Source: Bacteroidia bacterium
GTDB lineage: Bacteria; Bacteroidota; Bacteroidia; NS11-12g; UBA955
DNA: 11,256 bases
Assembly: GCA_020848595.1 (NCBI GenBank)
Contig: JADLHV010000056.1
Span: forward strand, 1 to 11,256
Direction: 5' to 3'
Both the position numbers and the translations under genes were made by a program. A model generated the notes under the pieces. That model did not search any database. It was not told the DNA's origin and saw only the letters and a list, made by a program, of their open reading frames with translations. Shown here one piece after another: positions 1 through 5,897 of the stretch. Each line of letters starts with the position of its first letter. Positions within the stretch are counted from its first letter, which is position 1.

Positions 1-531
1 TAAGAATCTACCTTCCATTAAGGTAACACCTGGTATACGAGCAGCAGCAGCAGCAGCATTGTTATCTGTTCCATTTTTTATGGCTTCCGCTGGTAAAACA
101 TTGACTACCCCTTTGGCCTTTTTTTCATCATTAGTGGCAACACCCATTGTGTTTTTAGGTGGACCTTTTATTCTAATTTTACCAGGTTTCATCTCAGTAA
201 CATTTAACTCTAAATAAATATTAACTAAATTAACTACTGAATCACTTTTAACGATGATATCAACTATTGTCACAGTTTTATAAATAGAAGAGTTTATATC
301 GATAGAGTATTTACCTGGTTTTAATCTTTTGAATTCAAATCTTCCGCTATCATTCGAAACTTGTTTTTTACCATTCTGTCTCAAGGTGATTTTGGCCCCT
401 GAGATATAAGGATTAGCATCTGTAGTGTCGATTAAAATGCCTTTAATGCCGGCATTCTGGGCATTGGTTTGCGTGGATACAGCTACTGTTAAAAGTAAGA
501 AAATTAGTAGTTTTGAAAGCGAAAATTTCAT
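1..531 (-). CDS. TonB-dependent outer-membrane receptor, N-terminal part (runs off left edge)
   Basis: Reading from the ATG at 531 down to base 1 gives 177 open codons with no stop, so the gene continues beyond the window. Residues 1 to about 25 form a signal peptide (MKFSLSKLLIFLLLTVAVST, then a likely cut after NAQ). Residues about 28-110 read as a carboxypeptidase-regulatory/transthyretin-like domain (GIKGILIDT, ISGAKITL, NDSGRFEFKRLKPGKYSI). The end of the fragment is the start of a TonB plug domain: VNVLPAEAIKNGTDNN, six alanines, then RIPGVTLMEGRF. This resembles the plug subgroup that continues into a VRGLxDRY motif, which I recall from Bacteroidota receptors. The protein would sit in the outer membrane and import a ligand using TonB/ExbBD energy; the substrate cannot be told from this fragment. 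An oddity is the (GCT)6 alanine run. Upstream there is only a one-mismatch -7 box. Confidence 0.88.
   Translation of the reverse strand, partial: MKFSLSKLLIFLLLTVAVSTQTNAQNAGIKGILIDTTDANPYISGAKITLRQNGKKQVSNDSGRFEFKRLKPGKYSIDINSSIYKTVTIVDIIVKSDSVVNLVNIYLELNVTEMKPGKIRIKGPPKNTMGVATNDEKKAKGVVNVLPAEAIKNGTDNNAAAAAARIPGVTLMEGRFL
40..57 (-). repeat. Trinucleotide microsatellite (AGC/GCT)6 inside the receptor gene
   Basis: Six perfect AGC copies on the plus strand read as six consecutive GCT alanine codons in the receptor gene on the minus strand. The tract stays in frame whatever the copy number, so slippage would change the length of an alanine run just before the conserved IPGVTL plug motif and would not break the gene. 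Confidence 0.85.
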
Positions 532-739
532 TTCACAAAATACATTGACAAATGTTAATTTTACCTTAATAGTACGTGAATTATCGGTTAGCATTACAAT
601 GTATTTGTGTTAAGGTTTTATAAGTAATATCCTTCTGCGGAGCATATATAAATAGCCATTTATTGGATTTTTTATTGAGTTAACATAAAATTAATATACC
701 CGTTAAGATCTATTAATTTTACCCTGATAATATTGTAAC
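532..739. other. Divergent intergenic region between receptor and small secreted protein genes
   Basis: This 208-base AT-rich stretch must hold the promoters of two divergent genes. For the minus-strand receptor the best candidate is AACATTTG (plus 549-556), one mismatch from TAnnTTTG. For the plus-strand gene at 740 it is TAATATTG (728-735), also one mismatch, ending only 4 bases before the ATG and implying a nearly leaderless message. Neither has a convincing -33 element. No open frame here looks coding. Confidence 0.4.
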
Positions 740-1033
740 ATGAAAGTTTTGCTATTGGCATTAAGCATGTTTGCATTAGGAATTACAGCGGAAGACCGCA
801 TAGAATTTCAATGTGTGCAAGTTTTAGATGTAAACAGTGAGGCTTTAAGTGGTGTTAAAATTCAATTAGATGGAACTAACAAGTCATTCTACACCAATAG
901 TAAAGGTTATTGCTATATTCCAGTTGAGTTTCTTAAATCAAGTCGAATAGTTACGGTAGATTGCATTTCATATAAATCTAAAAATCTTTACACTTTCGAA
1001 TTGAATTCTAAAATTGTTCTCGATTTTAGATAA
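740..1033 (+). CDS. Small exported carboxypeptidase-regulatory-like (transthyretin-fold) domain protein
   Basis: The 97-residue product starts with a short signal peptide (MKVLLLALSMFALGITA, likely cut before EDR). The remaining ~80 residues match the pattern of a single carboxypeptidase-regulatory-like beta-sandwich domain: VLDVNSEALSGVKIQLDGT, then YTNSKGYCYIPVEF, then a final strand pair. The GxxIxLxGT and TNxxGxxxI spacing is the part I rely on. This fold normally sits at the N-terminus of TonB-dependent receptors, such as the divergent gene at 531-1 and the gene at 10076-7332. Here it stands alone with no plug or barrel. Three cysteines (in FQCVQV, GYCYIP and VDCISY) could allow one disulfide in the periplasm. 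The function is unknown; it could be an accessory to the neighbouring receptor or a stray domain. The signal peptide and domain pattern make a real gene likely. Confidence 0.7.
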   Translation: MKVLLLALSMFALGITAEDRIEFQCVQVLDVNSEALSGVKIQLDGTNKSFYTNSKGYCYIPVEFLKSSRIVTVDCISYKSKNLYTFELNSKIVLDFR

Positions 1034-1345
1034 TTCATCGCTAGCGATTTCGGTCATTTTATCATTGGATTTTCGTTTTTAGGCATTTCATGCTGTTGAT
1101 TTTCTTCTATGGCATCTTAATAAGGTATTTAATAACAGATAGTTTTCTAAAATAATATCTTATTTGTTGATTTCAAACTATTGTTATTATCAATTGAATA
1201 TCTAATTATAAGCCCCTTGGAGTGACTCAATATACGCTATAGTTTTAGCATGTTTTGGATGACAAATAAGCATATAAAAAAATGATTAAAATGTTTTGTA
1301 TATTGAAAATAATTCGTACCTTTGTTAAGAAATTGTTAAGTTGTT
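1034..1345. other. 312-base intergenic region before the MORN-repeat gene
   Basis: Just after the preceding stop lies a perfect 12-base palindrome, ATCGCTAGCGAT (1037-1048). It has no loop and no following T-run, so it is not a normal terminator. The middle is AT-rich with no coding frame I can support on either strand. The 3' end carries the promoter at 1295-1324. I see no RNA gene or riboswitch here. Confidence 0.6.
1295..1324 (+). promoter_or_regulatory. Bacteroidota-type promoter of the MORN-repeat gene
   Basis: A perfect -7 box TACCTTTG (1317-1324) lies 18 bases after a TTTG -33 element (1295-1298), close to the known Bacteroidota arrangement. The ATG follows 21 bases after the -7 box. 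This is the best-formed promoter in the window. Confidence 0.75.
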
Positions 1346-1816
1346 ATGAAAAAATTATCTCTTTTATCGTTTTTTGTCCTTTTTTTAAGCTTTCAGGTGA
1401 GTGCTCAAGCACCTTCTGTCTATCAAAATGCTCAAGGACAATATATTGATGCCGACGGTGCATTGTTTACTGGTAATTTAACATTGTTTTACGCGAATGG
1501 GAAAATGGAAAGCGTATATGATGTTGTTGATGGTGTTAAGAGTGGTGACATAACGGTTTATTATATGACTGGTGCCATCAAAGAAAAAGGTGCTTTTTAC
1601 AATGGTGCAAAATCTGGCGAATGGGTGTCTTATGACGAAAATGGTCGTATTAGCTCTATCGCTTTCTATAAAAATAATGTAAAAGAAGGTACTTGGAAGG
1701 TTTGGGATAAAAATGGTGTATTACGTTCTGAAATGCATTACAAAGCTGGTCAAAAAACTGGCACTTGGAAAACCTTCGATGAACATGGTAAATTAGTTGA
1801 CTCTGTTAATTACTAG
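1346..1816 (+). CDS. Exported MORN-repeat protein (YwqK-like)
   Basis: The 156-residue product has a clear signal peptide (MKKLSLLSFFVLFLSFQVSA, cut near residue 20-22). It is followed by five MORN_2-type repeats in an exact 24-residue period, starting at Gly43, 67, 91, 115 and 139. Each begins with K-[SET]-G or TG, then an aromatic strand (GDITVYY, GEWVSYD, GTWKVWD, GTWKTFD) and a [ND]GxxxS/E turn. The repeats form a beta-hairpin ladder. Databases often label this family 'toxin-antitoxin system YwqK family antitoxin', but nothing here supports that: the protein is exported and there is no toxin partner. It probably binds or scaffolds something in the periplasm or at the surface; the role is unknown. 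Its last 11 bases overlap the 3' end of the convergent menE gene. Confidence 0.9.
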   Translation: MKKLSLLSFFVLFLSFQVSAQAPSVYQNAQGQYIDADGALFTGNLTLFYANGKMESVYDVVDGVKSGDITVYYMTGAIKEKGAFYNGAKSGEWVSYDENGRISSIAFYKNNVKEGTWKVWDKNGVLRSEMHYKAGQKTGTWKTFDEHGKLVDSVNY

Positions 1817-2792
1817 TCAATTCAATTAACATCGTTCTGATTTTTATTCGATCCATCTTATCTCCCTGATTCATTGGAAGTGTATCAAGCTGAATAATAG
1901 TTTTTGGTGCAGCATAGGGTGATACGGACTTAATAAAATTCCAATCTTGACCTTCAAATGCATTTGCATCTTCTGTTACTAATACTATTTTCTCTCCCAA
2001 TTCTTCGTCGTTTAAACTACTTATTGCAAATCTCGACCTAGGTTTTAATGTTGCGTCTATTAGTTTTTCAATCTCTTCGGCATTTATTTTTACTCCGCCT
2101 GTATTAATAATAAAGTCATTTCTGCCTATTACTTTAAATGAACCATCGTCTAAAAATGTTATTCTATCAGATGTTTTAAGTCCTTCCAAACAGAAAGGAG
2201 CAATAACTATAGCCGTTTCATCATCAGATTGAATTACTTGAACTTCTGGAAATGTAACAAATCCTTTATCTGTTTTTGGGCCATTTAAAGTACGAATAGC
2301 AATATGAGAATAAGTTTCACTCATGCCATAGCTATGTCTAAAGATTGTTGAACCCTCAAATTGTTCAATTTTATTTAATAATTCACTTGAAACTGCCGAA
2401 CCACCTATTAAGACTTCTTTAAATTGTTTAAGCCTGTTATAGGAATCTGTATTAGAAAAAATATGAGACAACTGATAGGGCGTTAAAGAGACAATATTAG
2501 CTTTTGTATCATGTAATAATGGATTTGATGAAGCTGTAATTACTTCTACTTTTAATTTCCACATTTGAGCGCGCACTAATACCATTAAGCCTCCAACTTT
2601 ATTTAAAGGCAGGCAACACAACAAAATATCGTCAGCTTGGTATTGTATAATCTTCCCGCTTTGAAGTGCGCTCCATTCCATCCATTGTCTTTGAAGTACA
2701 AATGGTTTAGGTGGACCGGTGCTTCCGGAACTTGAGATGGTAAATTCAGTGACACCATCTTCCCATGCTTTAATAAAATCGCTGGCCTCCAT
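1806..2792 (-). CDS. menE: o-Succinylbenzoate-CoA ligase (MenE), short form; AMP-binding enzyme
   Basis: The 328-residue protein has the adenylate-forming (ANL) core motifs in order: the P-loop ISSSGSTGPPKP at 19-30, YGMSET at 155-160, SDRITF at 208-213, the hinge GRNDFIINTGGVKINAEEIE at 223-242, and a C-terminal catalytic lysine in GDKMDRIKI (Lys312). The P-loop begins only about 18 residues in, so most of the N-terminal subdomain present in longer ligases such as E. coli MenE (about 450 residues) is missing. Short MenE forms are usual in Bacteroidota as I recall, and all motifs are intact, so this is probably functional. MenE activates o-succinylbenzoate with ATP and CoA in menaquinone synthesis. 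The start lies 6 bases after the stop of the upstream PLP enzyme, so the two are probably co-transcribed. No other men gene is in the window, so a different acyl-CoA or aryl ligase role remains possible. Confidence 0.82.
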   Translation of the reverse strand: MEASDFIKAWEDGVTEFTISSSGSTGPPKPFVLQRQWMEWSALQSGKIIQYQADDILLCCLPLNKVGGLMVLVRAQMWKLKVEVITASSNPLLHDTKANIVSLTPYQLSHIFSNTDSYNRLKQFKEVLIGGSAVSSELLNKIEQFEGSTIFRHSYGMSETYSHIAIRTLNGPKTDKGFVTFPEVQVIQSDDETAIVIAPFCLEGLKTSDRITFLDDGSFKVIGRNDFIINTGGVKINAEEIEKLIDATLKPRSRFAISSLNDEELGEKIVLVTEDANAFEGQDWNFIKSVSPYAAPKTIIQLDTLPMNQGDKMDRIKIRTMLIELTSN

Positions 2793-2798
2793 TTTAGA

Positions 2799-4064
2799 TT
2801 ATGCGCGCAGAAATTTATCGGTTATTTCTAAGAAAGAATCTATCTCTTTATGGTTATTGTATATATGCGTTGAAATACGTAAACAATTGATATTGTTTTC
2901 TGCTACATATCGAGTTGTTATTTGTTTTTCATTGCAAAGTTTTTGTAGTTCAGTCATTTCTTTGTCTTTAATTTTAAATCCAATTTGAGCACCTCTAGAG
3001 ATGGCTTCAGTTGGAGTAAGCATGTCAATATTAGGACTGAGTTTAATTAAATTTTCTTGTAAGTATGCGGCTAAGGCTTTTACTCTTTTTTCAATTTTAT
3101 CGACCCCAATTTGTTCATGAAATTCAACTGCTTTGGTAATACCAAGAAAGAGAGAGGCATTTTGAGTGCCATAGTAATACCGGTGACCATTATCGACATA
3201 ACCTTTTAAAGTTGGCGGTTGACTTAGCATATCCCAACCCGAATCAAAGCCACCGCCACCATAATAAGCTTGAAGCGTATTTCTGAAATTTTCTGATACA
3301 AAAAGAAATCCAGTTCCTTTAGGGCCTAACAACCATTTATGACAGCATCCGGCGTATAAATCGCAACCAATTTCTTTTATATCTAACTTTATCATTCCTA
3401 GAGGGTGTGCCCCATCTACAAAGCTAAAAATACCTTTTTCACGAGCTAAGCTACAGATTTCTTTTATGGGTAAAATTTGTCCAATAGTGCAAGGTATATG
3501 AGGCAAAGCAATTACTTTAGTTGATTTAGTTATCGCTTTTTTTATTATGTCTAGAGTTTCTTGAGCTGTTTTTCCAAGTGGGATAGCTTTTACGATGATA
3601 CCATGTAATTTAGCTCTATTGAGCCAAGGGGCTGCATTTCCAACATGTTCATGCGTACTCATAATAACTTCATCACCAGCTTTTAAAGGCAGACCCCAAC
3701 ATGATATATTGATACCTTCGGTTACATTCCGAGTTAGTGTTATTTCCGAGTCTTTTGTACCAGTTAATCTGGCTAAAGCTTTAATAGCATCTTCTTCATT
3801 TCCACCATATCTCCCATTTGATTCTACATGCAGCATATCTTGATACACTTCATTGAGGACAGGATAGGGCGAAGGTCCCATAGTGCCATTATTCAAAAAA
3901 GTTTTATTGCGATTGAGAGGGAATTGAGCACGAATCATTTTCCAGTATTCGTCATCATCCAAATCAGCATGAGGCATTGGAGGAGTGGGGTAGGCATGTT
4001 CGCCAATACTTAGTGCACCAGCCAGGAGCAGGCTATTTTTTATAAAATCTCTTCGGTTTTTCAT
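2799..4064 (-). CDS. Tat-exported class V aminotransferase-fold PLP enzyme (isopenicillin-N-epimerase/cysteine-desulfurase-like)
   Basis: The 421-residue protein starts at the ATG at 4064. A TTG six codons further upstream is in frame but lies inside the -7 promoter box, so it is unlikely to be used. Residues 1-25 form a twin-arginine signal (KNRRDFIKNSLLLAGALSI). The fold-type-I PLP core follows: LNNGTMGPSPYPV (58-70), TRNVTEGIN (111-119), STHEHVGNAAPW (136-147), FVDGAH with Asp217 to contact the pyridine ring, and HKWLLGPKGTGF with Lys243 as the Schiff-base lysine. The spacing fits the class V family near CefD isopenicillin-N epimerase and SufS/NifS-like proteins. The epimerase label is only a family resemblance, and the substrate is unknown. 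Export by Tat fits a protein that folds around PLP before translocation. It is the first gene of a two-gene unit with menE. Confidence 0.88.
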   Translation of the reverse strand: MKNRRDFIKNSLLLAGALSIGEHAYPTPPMPHADLDDDEYWKMIRAQFPLNRNKTFLNNGTMGPSPYPVLNEVYQDMLHVESNGRYGGNEEDAIKALARLTGTKDSEITLTRNVTEGINISCWGLPLKAGDEVIMSTHEHVGNAAPWLNRAKLHGIIVKAIPLGKTAQETLDIIKKAITKSTKVIALPHIPCTIGQILPIKEICSLAREKGIFSFVDGAHPLGMIKLDIKEIGCDLYAGCCHKWLLGPKGTGFLFVSENFRNTLQAYYGGGGFDSGWDMLSQPPTLKGYVDNGHRYYYGTQNASLFLGITKAVEFHEQIGVDKIEKRVKALAAYLQENLIKLSPNIDMLTPTEAISRGAQIGFKIKDKEMTELQKLCNEKQITTRYVAENNINCLRISTHIYNNHKEIDSFLEITDKFLRA

Positions 4065-4079
4065 GACAGTGGTTTTAGG

Positions 4080-4113
4080 CAAACTTATATAAAAAGAATT
4101 AAAACTTTACAAA
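4080..4113 (-). promoter_or_regulatory. Promoter of the PLP enzyme-menE operon
   Basis: On the minus strand a perfect -7 box TAAGTTTG (plus 4087-4080) is preceded, 22 bases upstream, by TTTG (plus 4113-4110). The ATG at 4064 follows after 15 bases, giving a very short leader. The -33 element lies on the downstream flank of the preceding gene's terminator. Confidence 0.6.
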
Positions 4114-4118
4114 AATGA

Positions 4119-4146
4119 AAGAGCCCCCCAAATATGGGAGGCTCTT
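4119..4146 (-). terminator. Intrinsic terminator after the surface lipoprotein gene
   Basis: The arms AAGAGCCCCCC (4119-4129) and GGGAGGCTCTT (4136-4146) form an 11-base stem with one C-A mismatch around a six-base loop. On the minus strand it follows the lipoprotein stop by about 30 bases and is followed by a T-rich stretch (TTTCATTTTTG). It separates the lipoprotein gene from the next promoter immediately downstream. Confidence 0.85.
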
Positions 4147-4177
4147 ATTATGAAAAAAAAACTTACTCTAGTTTATT

Positions 4178-5614
4178 TTAGTAAGCGATGTTTTGTGGGT
4201 TGAAATTAGCCCAATTGTCAGTCCAGTCAGTAGAACCAAATGCACCTCTGTAAGTTGTAGAAGTAAACCAGCTACTAACTTTAGAGTTAGTAAATGCAGC
4301 ACCTGTTTGAGAAGCACCAGTGAAGGTTGCGAAATCAGGGTTTGCAGGATAGTTACCAGATACACCAGCAGTATATTTGTAACCTAATATCAATTCAGGA
4401 TTAACACCAGCATCAGCAATTGCTTTAGAATAAGCTGGAGTTCCAGAAGTTGGAGTACTTGCAGTATAAGCTACGTTGTTTTTAGTTACTTTGAAGTAAT
4501 CTGCAACAGCAGTACTAGATGAAGAACCATTGAAGAAAGGACGAGTAGTTTTACCTTTAACAGCAGAGCAGAAAAGGATATTGTTTTCAAGAACACCTAA
4601 ATCTGAAGTGTAGTTATTTAAAGTTCCATCTAAGTTTAAACCCAATGGGAAACCACCAATAACAGAATTGAAGATACTTATTTCGCTGTTTCTTCTTAAG
4701 TGTAATGCATGTTGGTAGTTACCACTGATAGAAGCTTTAGCTGAGTCGAAAACTGGTCCAAGGATAGTGATGTTAGAGAATACTGCAGAAGTTTTAGGCG
4801 TAGCAGTAGTACCAGAACCATCATTATCAACTTCAAAACCATTAGAACCTGATTGGTCAGCATTAAATGGATCACAAACAGCAACAGCAAACTGAACTTT
4901 ACCACTAAATCCGAAGTCAACGTCAAAGTTGTCATCCCAAGCAGCATAAGATACTAAGTGTTTGCAATTAACTGTTCCACCGAACCATTCGTAGTTATCA
5001 TCACCACCATAAGTAGTTTGAACGAAGTCGATAGTTGTTCCACTACCTACACCACCCATAGTTAATGAGTTAGTTTCGTTGTTTGGAGTAAGTGCAATAC
5101 CTGCATACTCGATTCTAACATATCTTAAAACACCAGAATTGTCATTATCGTTTGCAGTGCTATTAAAAGTACCATAAGTAGCAGCTGGAGAAATACCTTC
5201 TATAGCTGGACTGTTTTGGTTAACATTAGCTTTACCTAACATTACAATACCGCCCCAATCTCCTTGTTCTCTTTCACCTGGAGCTTGATTTGAAGTAAAA
5301 ATAATTGGATTGTTTTCTTGACCATCAGCTACAAGTTTGCCACCTGGTCTAACTAACAATGTACCTTTAGTTTTCTTTTCACCGAAAACTTTAGTGCCTG
5401 CTGGAACAGTAAGTGTGTTACCATCTTCAACAGTTGCAGTACCTCTGATAAGGTATTTTTTAGAAGCATCTAAAACTTGAGTGCTCAAAGAACCTTCGAG
5501 TACCACGAATTCATCTTCATCAGTTTTTACTGGTTCATCTGGTTTACAAGATGTAAATAACGCTGAAAATGCCACCACTGACATAAGACCTAATTTGAAA
5601 AAATTTGATTTCAT
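4178..5614 (-). CDS. Large probable surface lipoprotein, likely right-handed beta-helix fold
   Basis: The 478-residue protein has a lipoprotein signal (SALFTSC, lipid-bearing Cys23) followed by KPDEP and then TDEDE. Acidic residues this close to the Cys resemble the Bacteroidota lipoprotein export signal that sends lipoproteins to the cell surface (inference). After a linker come strand-turn repeats typical of a parallel beta-helix: TVPAGTKVFG, LLVRPGGKLVADG, GDWGGIVMLGKANVN (118-132), GVLRYVRIEYAGI (161-173), LTMGGVGSGTTIDFVQ (184-199), YGGDDNYEWFGGTVN (202-216), AAWDDNFDVDFGFSGKVQF (224-242) and ALHLRRNSEISIFNSVIGG (303-321). The C-terminus ends in YRGAFGSTDWTDNWANFNP. I recognise this as a widespread Bacteroidota family of unknown function that I recall near TonB-dependent receptors. 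The Asp-rich turns could bind Ca2+ or another metal. It has its own terminator and an unusual upstream repeat array. Codon choice looks restricted, consistent with high expression, but I have not computed it. Confidence 0.85.
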   Translation of the reverse strand: MKSNFFKLGLMSVVAFSALFTSCKPDEPVKTDEDEFVVLEGSLSTQVLDASKKYLIRGTATVEDGNTLTVPAGTKVFGEKKTKGTLLVRPGGKLVADGQENNPIIFTSNQAPGEREQGDWGGIVMLGKANVNQNSPAIEGISPAATYGTFNSTANDNDNSGVLRYVRIEYAGIALTPNNETNSLTMGGVGSGTTIDFVQTTYGGDDNYEWFGGTVNCKHLVSYAAWDDNFDVDFGFSGKVQFAVAVCDPFNADQSGSNGFEVDNDGSGTTATPKTSAVFSNITILGPVFDSAKASISGNYQHALHLRRNSEISIFNSVIGGFPLGLNLDGTLNNYTSDLGVLENNILFCSAVKGKTTRPFFNGSSSSTAVADYFKVTKNNVAYTASTPTSGTPAYSKAIADAGVNPELILGYKYTAGVSGNYPANPDFATFTGASQTGAAFTNSKVSSWFTSTTYRGAFGSTDWTDNWANFNPQNIAY

Positions 5615-5637
5615 ATTTATACAATAATTTGATGCAG

Positions 5638-5682
5638 CAAAAGTGGTTCTGTTGTATTAAGGTTGTATTAATTCACCTTTAA
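5638..5682 (-). promoter_or_regulatory. Candidate promoter with three 11-bp-phased repeats upstream of the lipoprotein gene
   Basis: On the minus strand there are three consecutive 11-base units: TTAAAGGTGAA (5682-5672), TTAATACAACC (5671-5661) and TTAATACAACA (5660-5650). The last two are identical for 10 bases and all three begin with TTAA. Downstream lies CACTTTTG (5645-5638), one mismatch from the -7 consensus, with no recognisable -33 element because the repeats occupy that position. Direct repeats at one helical turn are the layout used by OmpR/PhoB-type response regulators, so an activator site is plausible. The regulator is not identified. Confidence 0.5.
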
Positions 5683-5897
5683 GTATAAATTATAAATTGA
5701 CCTTTTAGGTTATTGTGCTGTTAAGTTGTGTTTTGATTTTTTCAATATTTATACTATTTTTTTTCAATAGCAGAATTATTGCATTTTTATAAAAATACTT
5801 CATAGTTACTAGGTCTCACGTAGGTTTAGAAAGATTAAATTTTGTTGTACACACGAGTATTAATAAATCAATCATGTGATTATTTTATATAATTGAT

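Noticed and set aside
425..613. 62-codon plus-strand open frame over the receptor start
   Set aside because: It is antisense to the receptor's signal peptide and regulatory domain and extends into the promoter region; there are no coding features.
1037..1048. Palindrome ATCGCTAGCGAT as a terminator of the small secreted protein gene
   Set aside because: It has no loop and no T-run, and a 12-base perfect palindrome is expected a few times by chance in 11 kb.
1346..1816. Toxin-antitoxin system suggested by the YwqK-family label
   Set aside because: The protein has a signal peptide and MORN-type repeats. The neighbours are a ligase and a transthyretin-like domain protein, and no toxin-like gene is adjacent.
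4064..4082. Upstream TTG start of the PLP enzyme at 4082
   Set aside because: The TTG lies inside the perfect -7 box TAAGTTTG, and the twin-arginine signal begins naturally at the ATG at 4064.
4168..4947. Open frames on both strands overlapping the lipoprotein gene (for example 4193-4387 plus, 4696-4947 minus)
   Set aside because: They are out of frame with a clearly coding gene, have Leu/Val- or Ser-rich low-complexity products, and have no family pattern.
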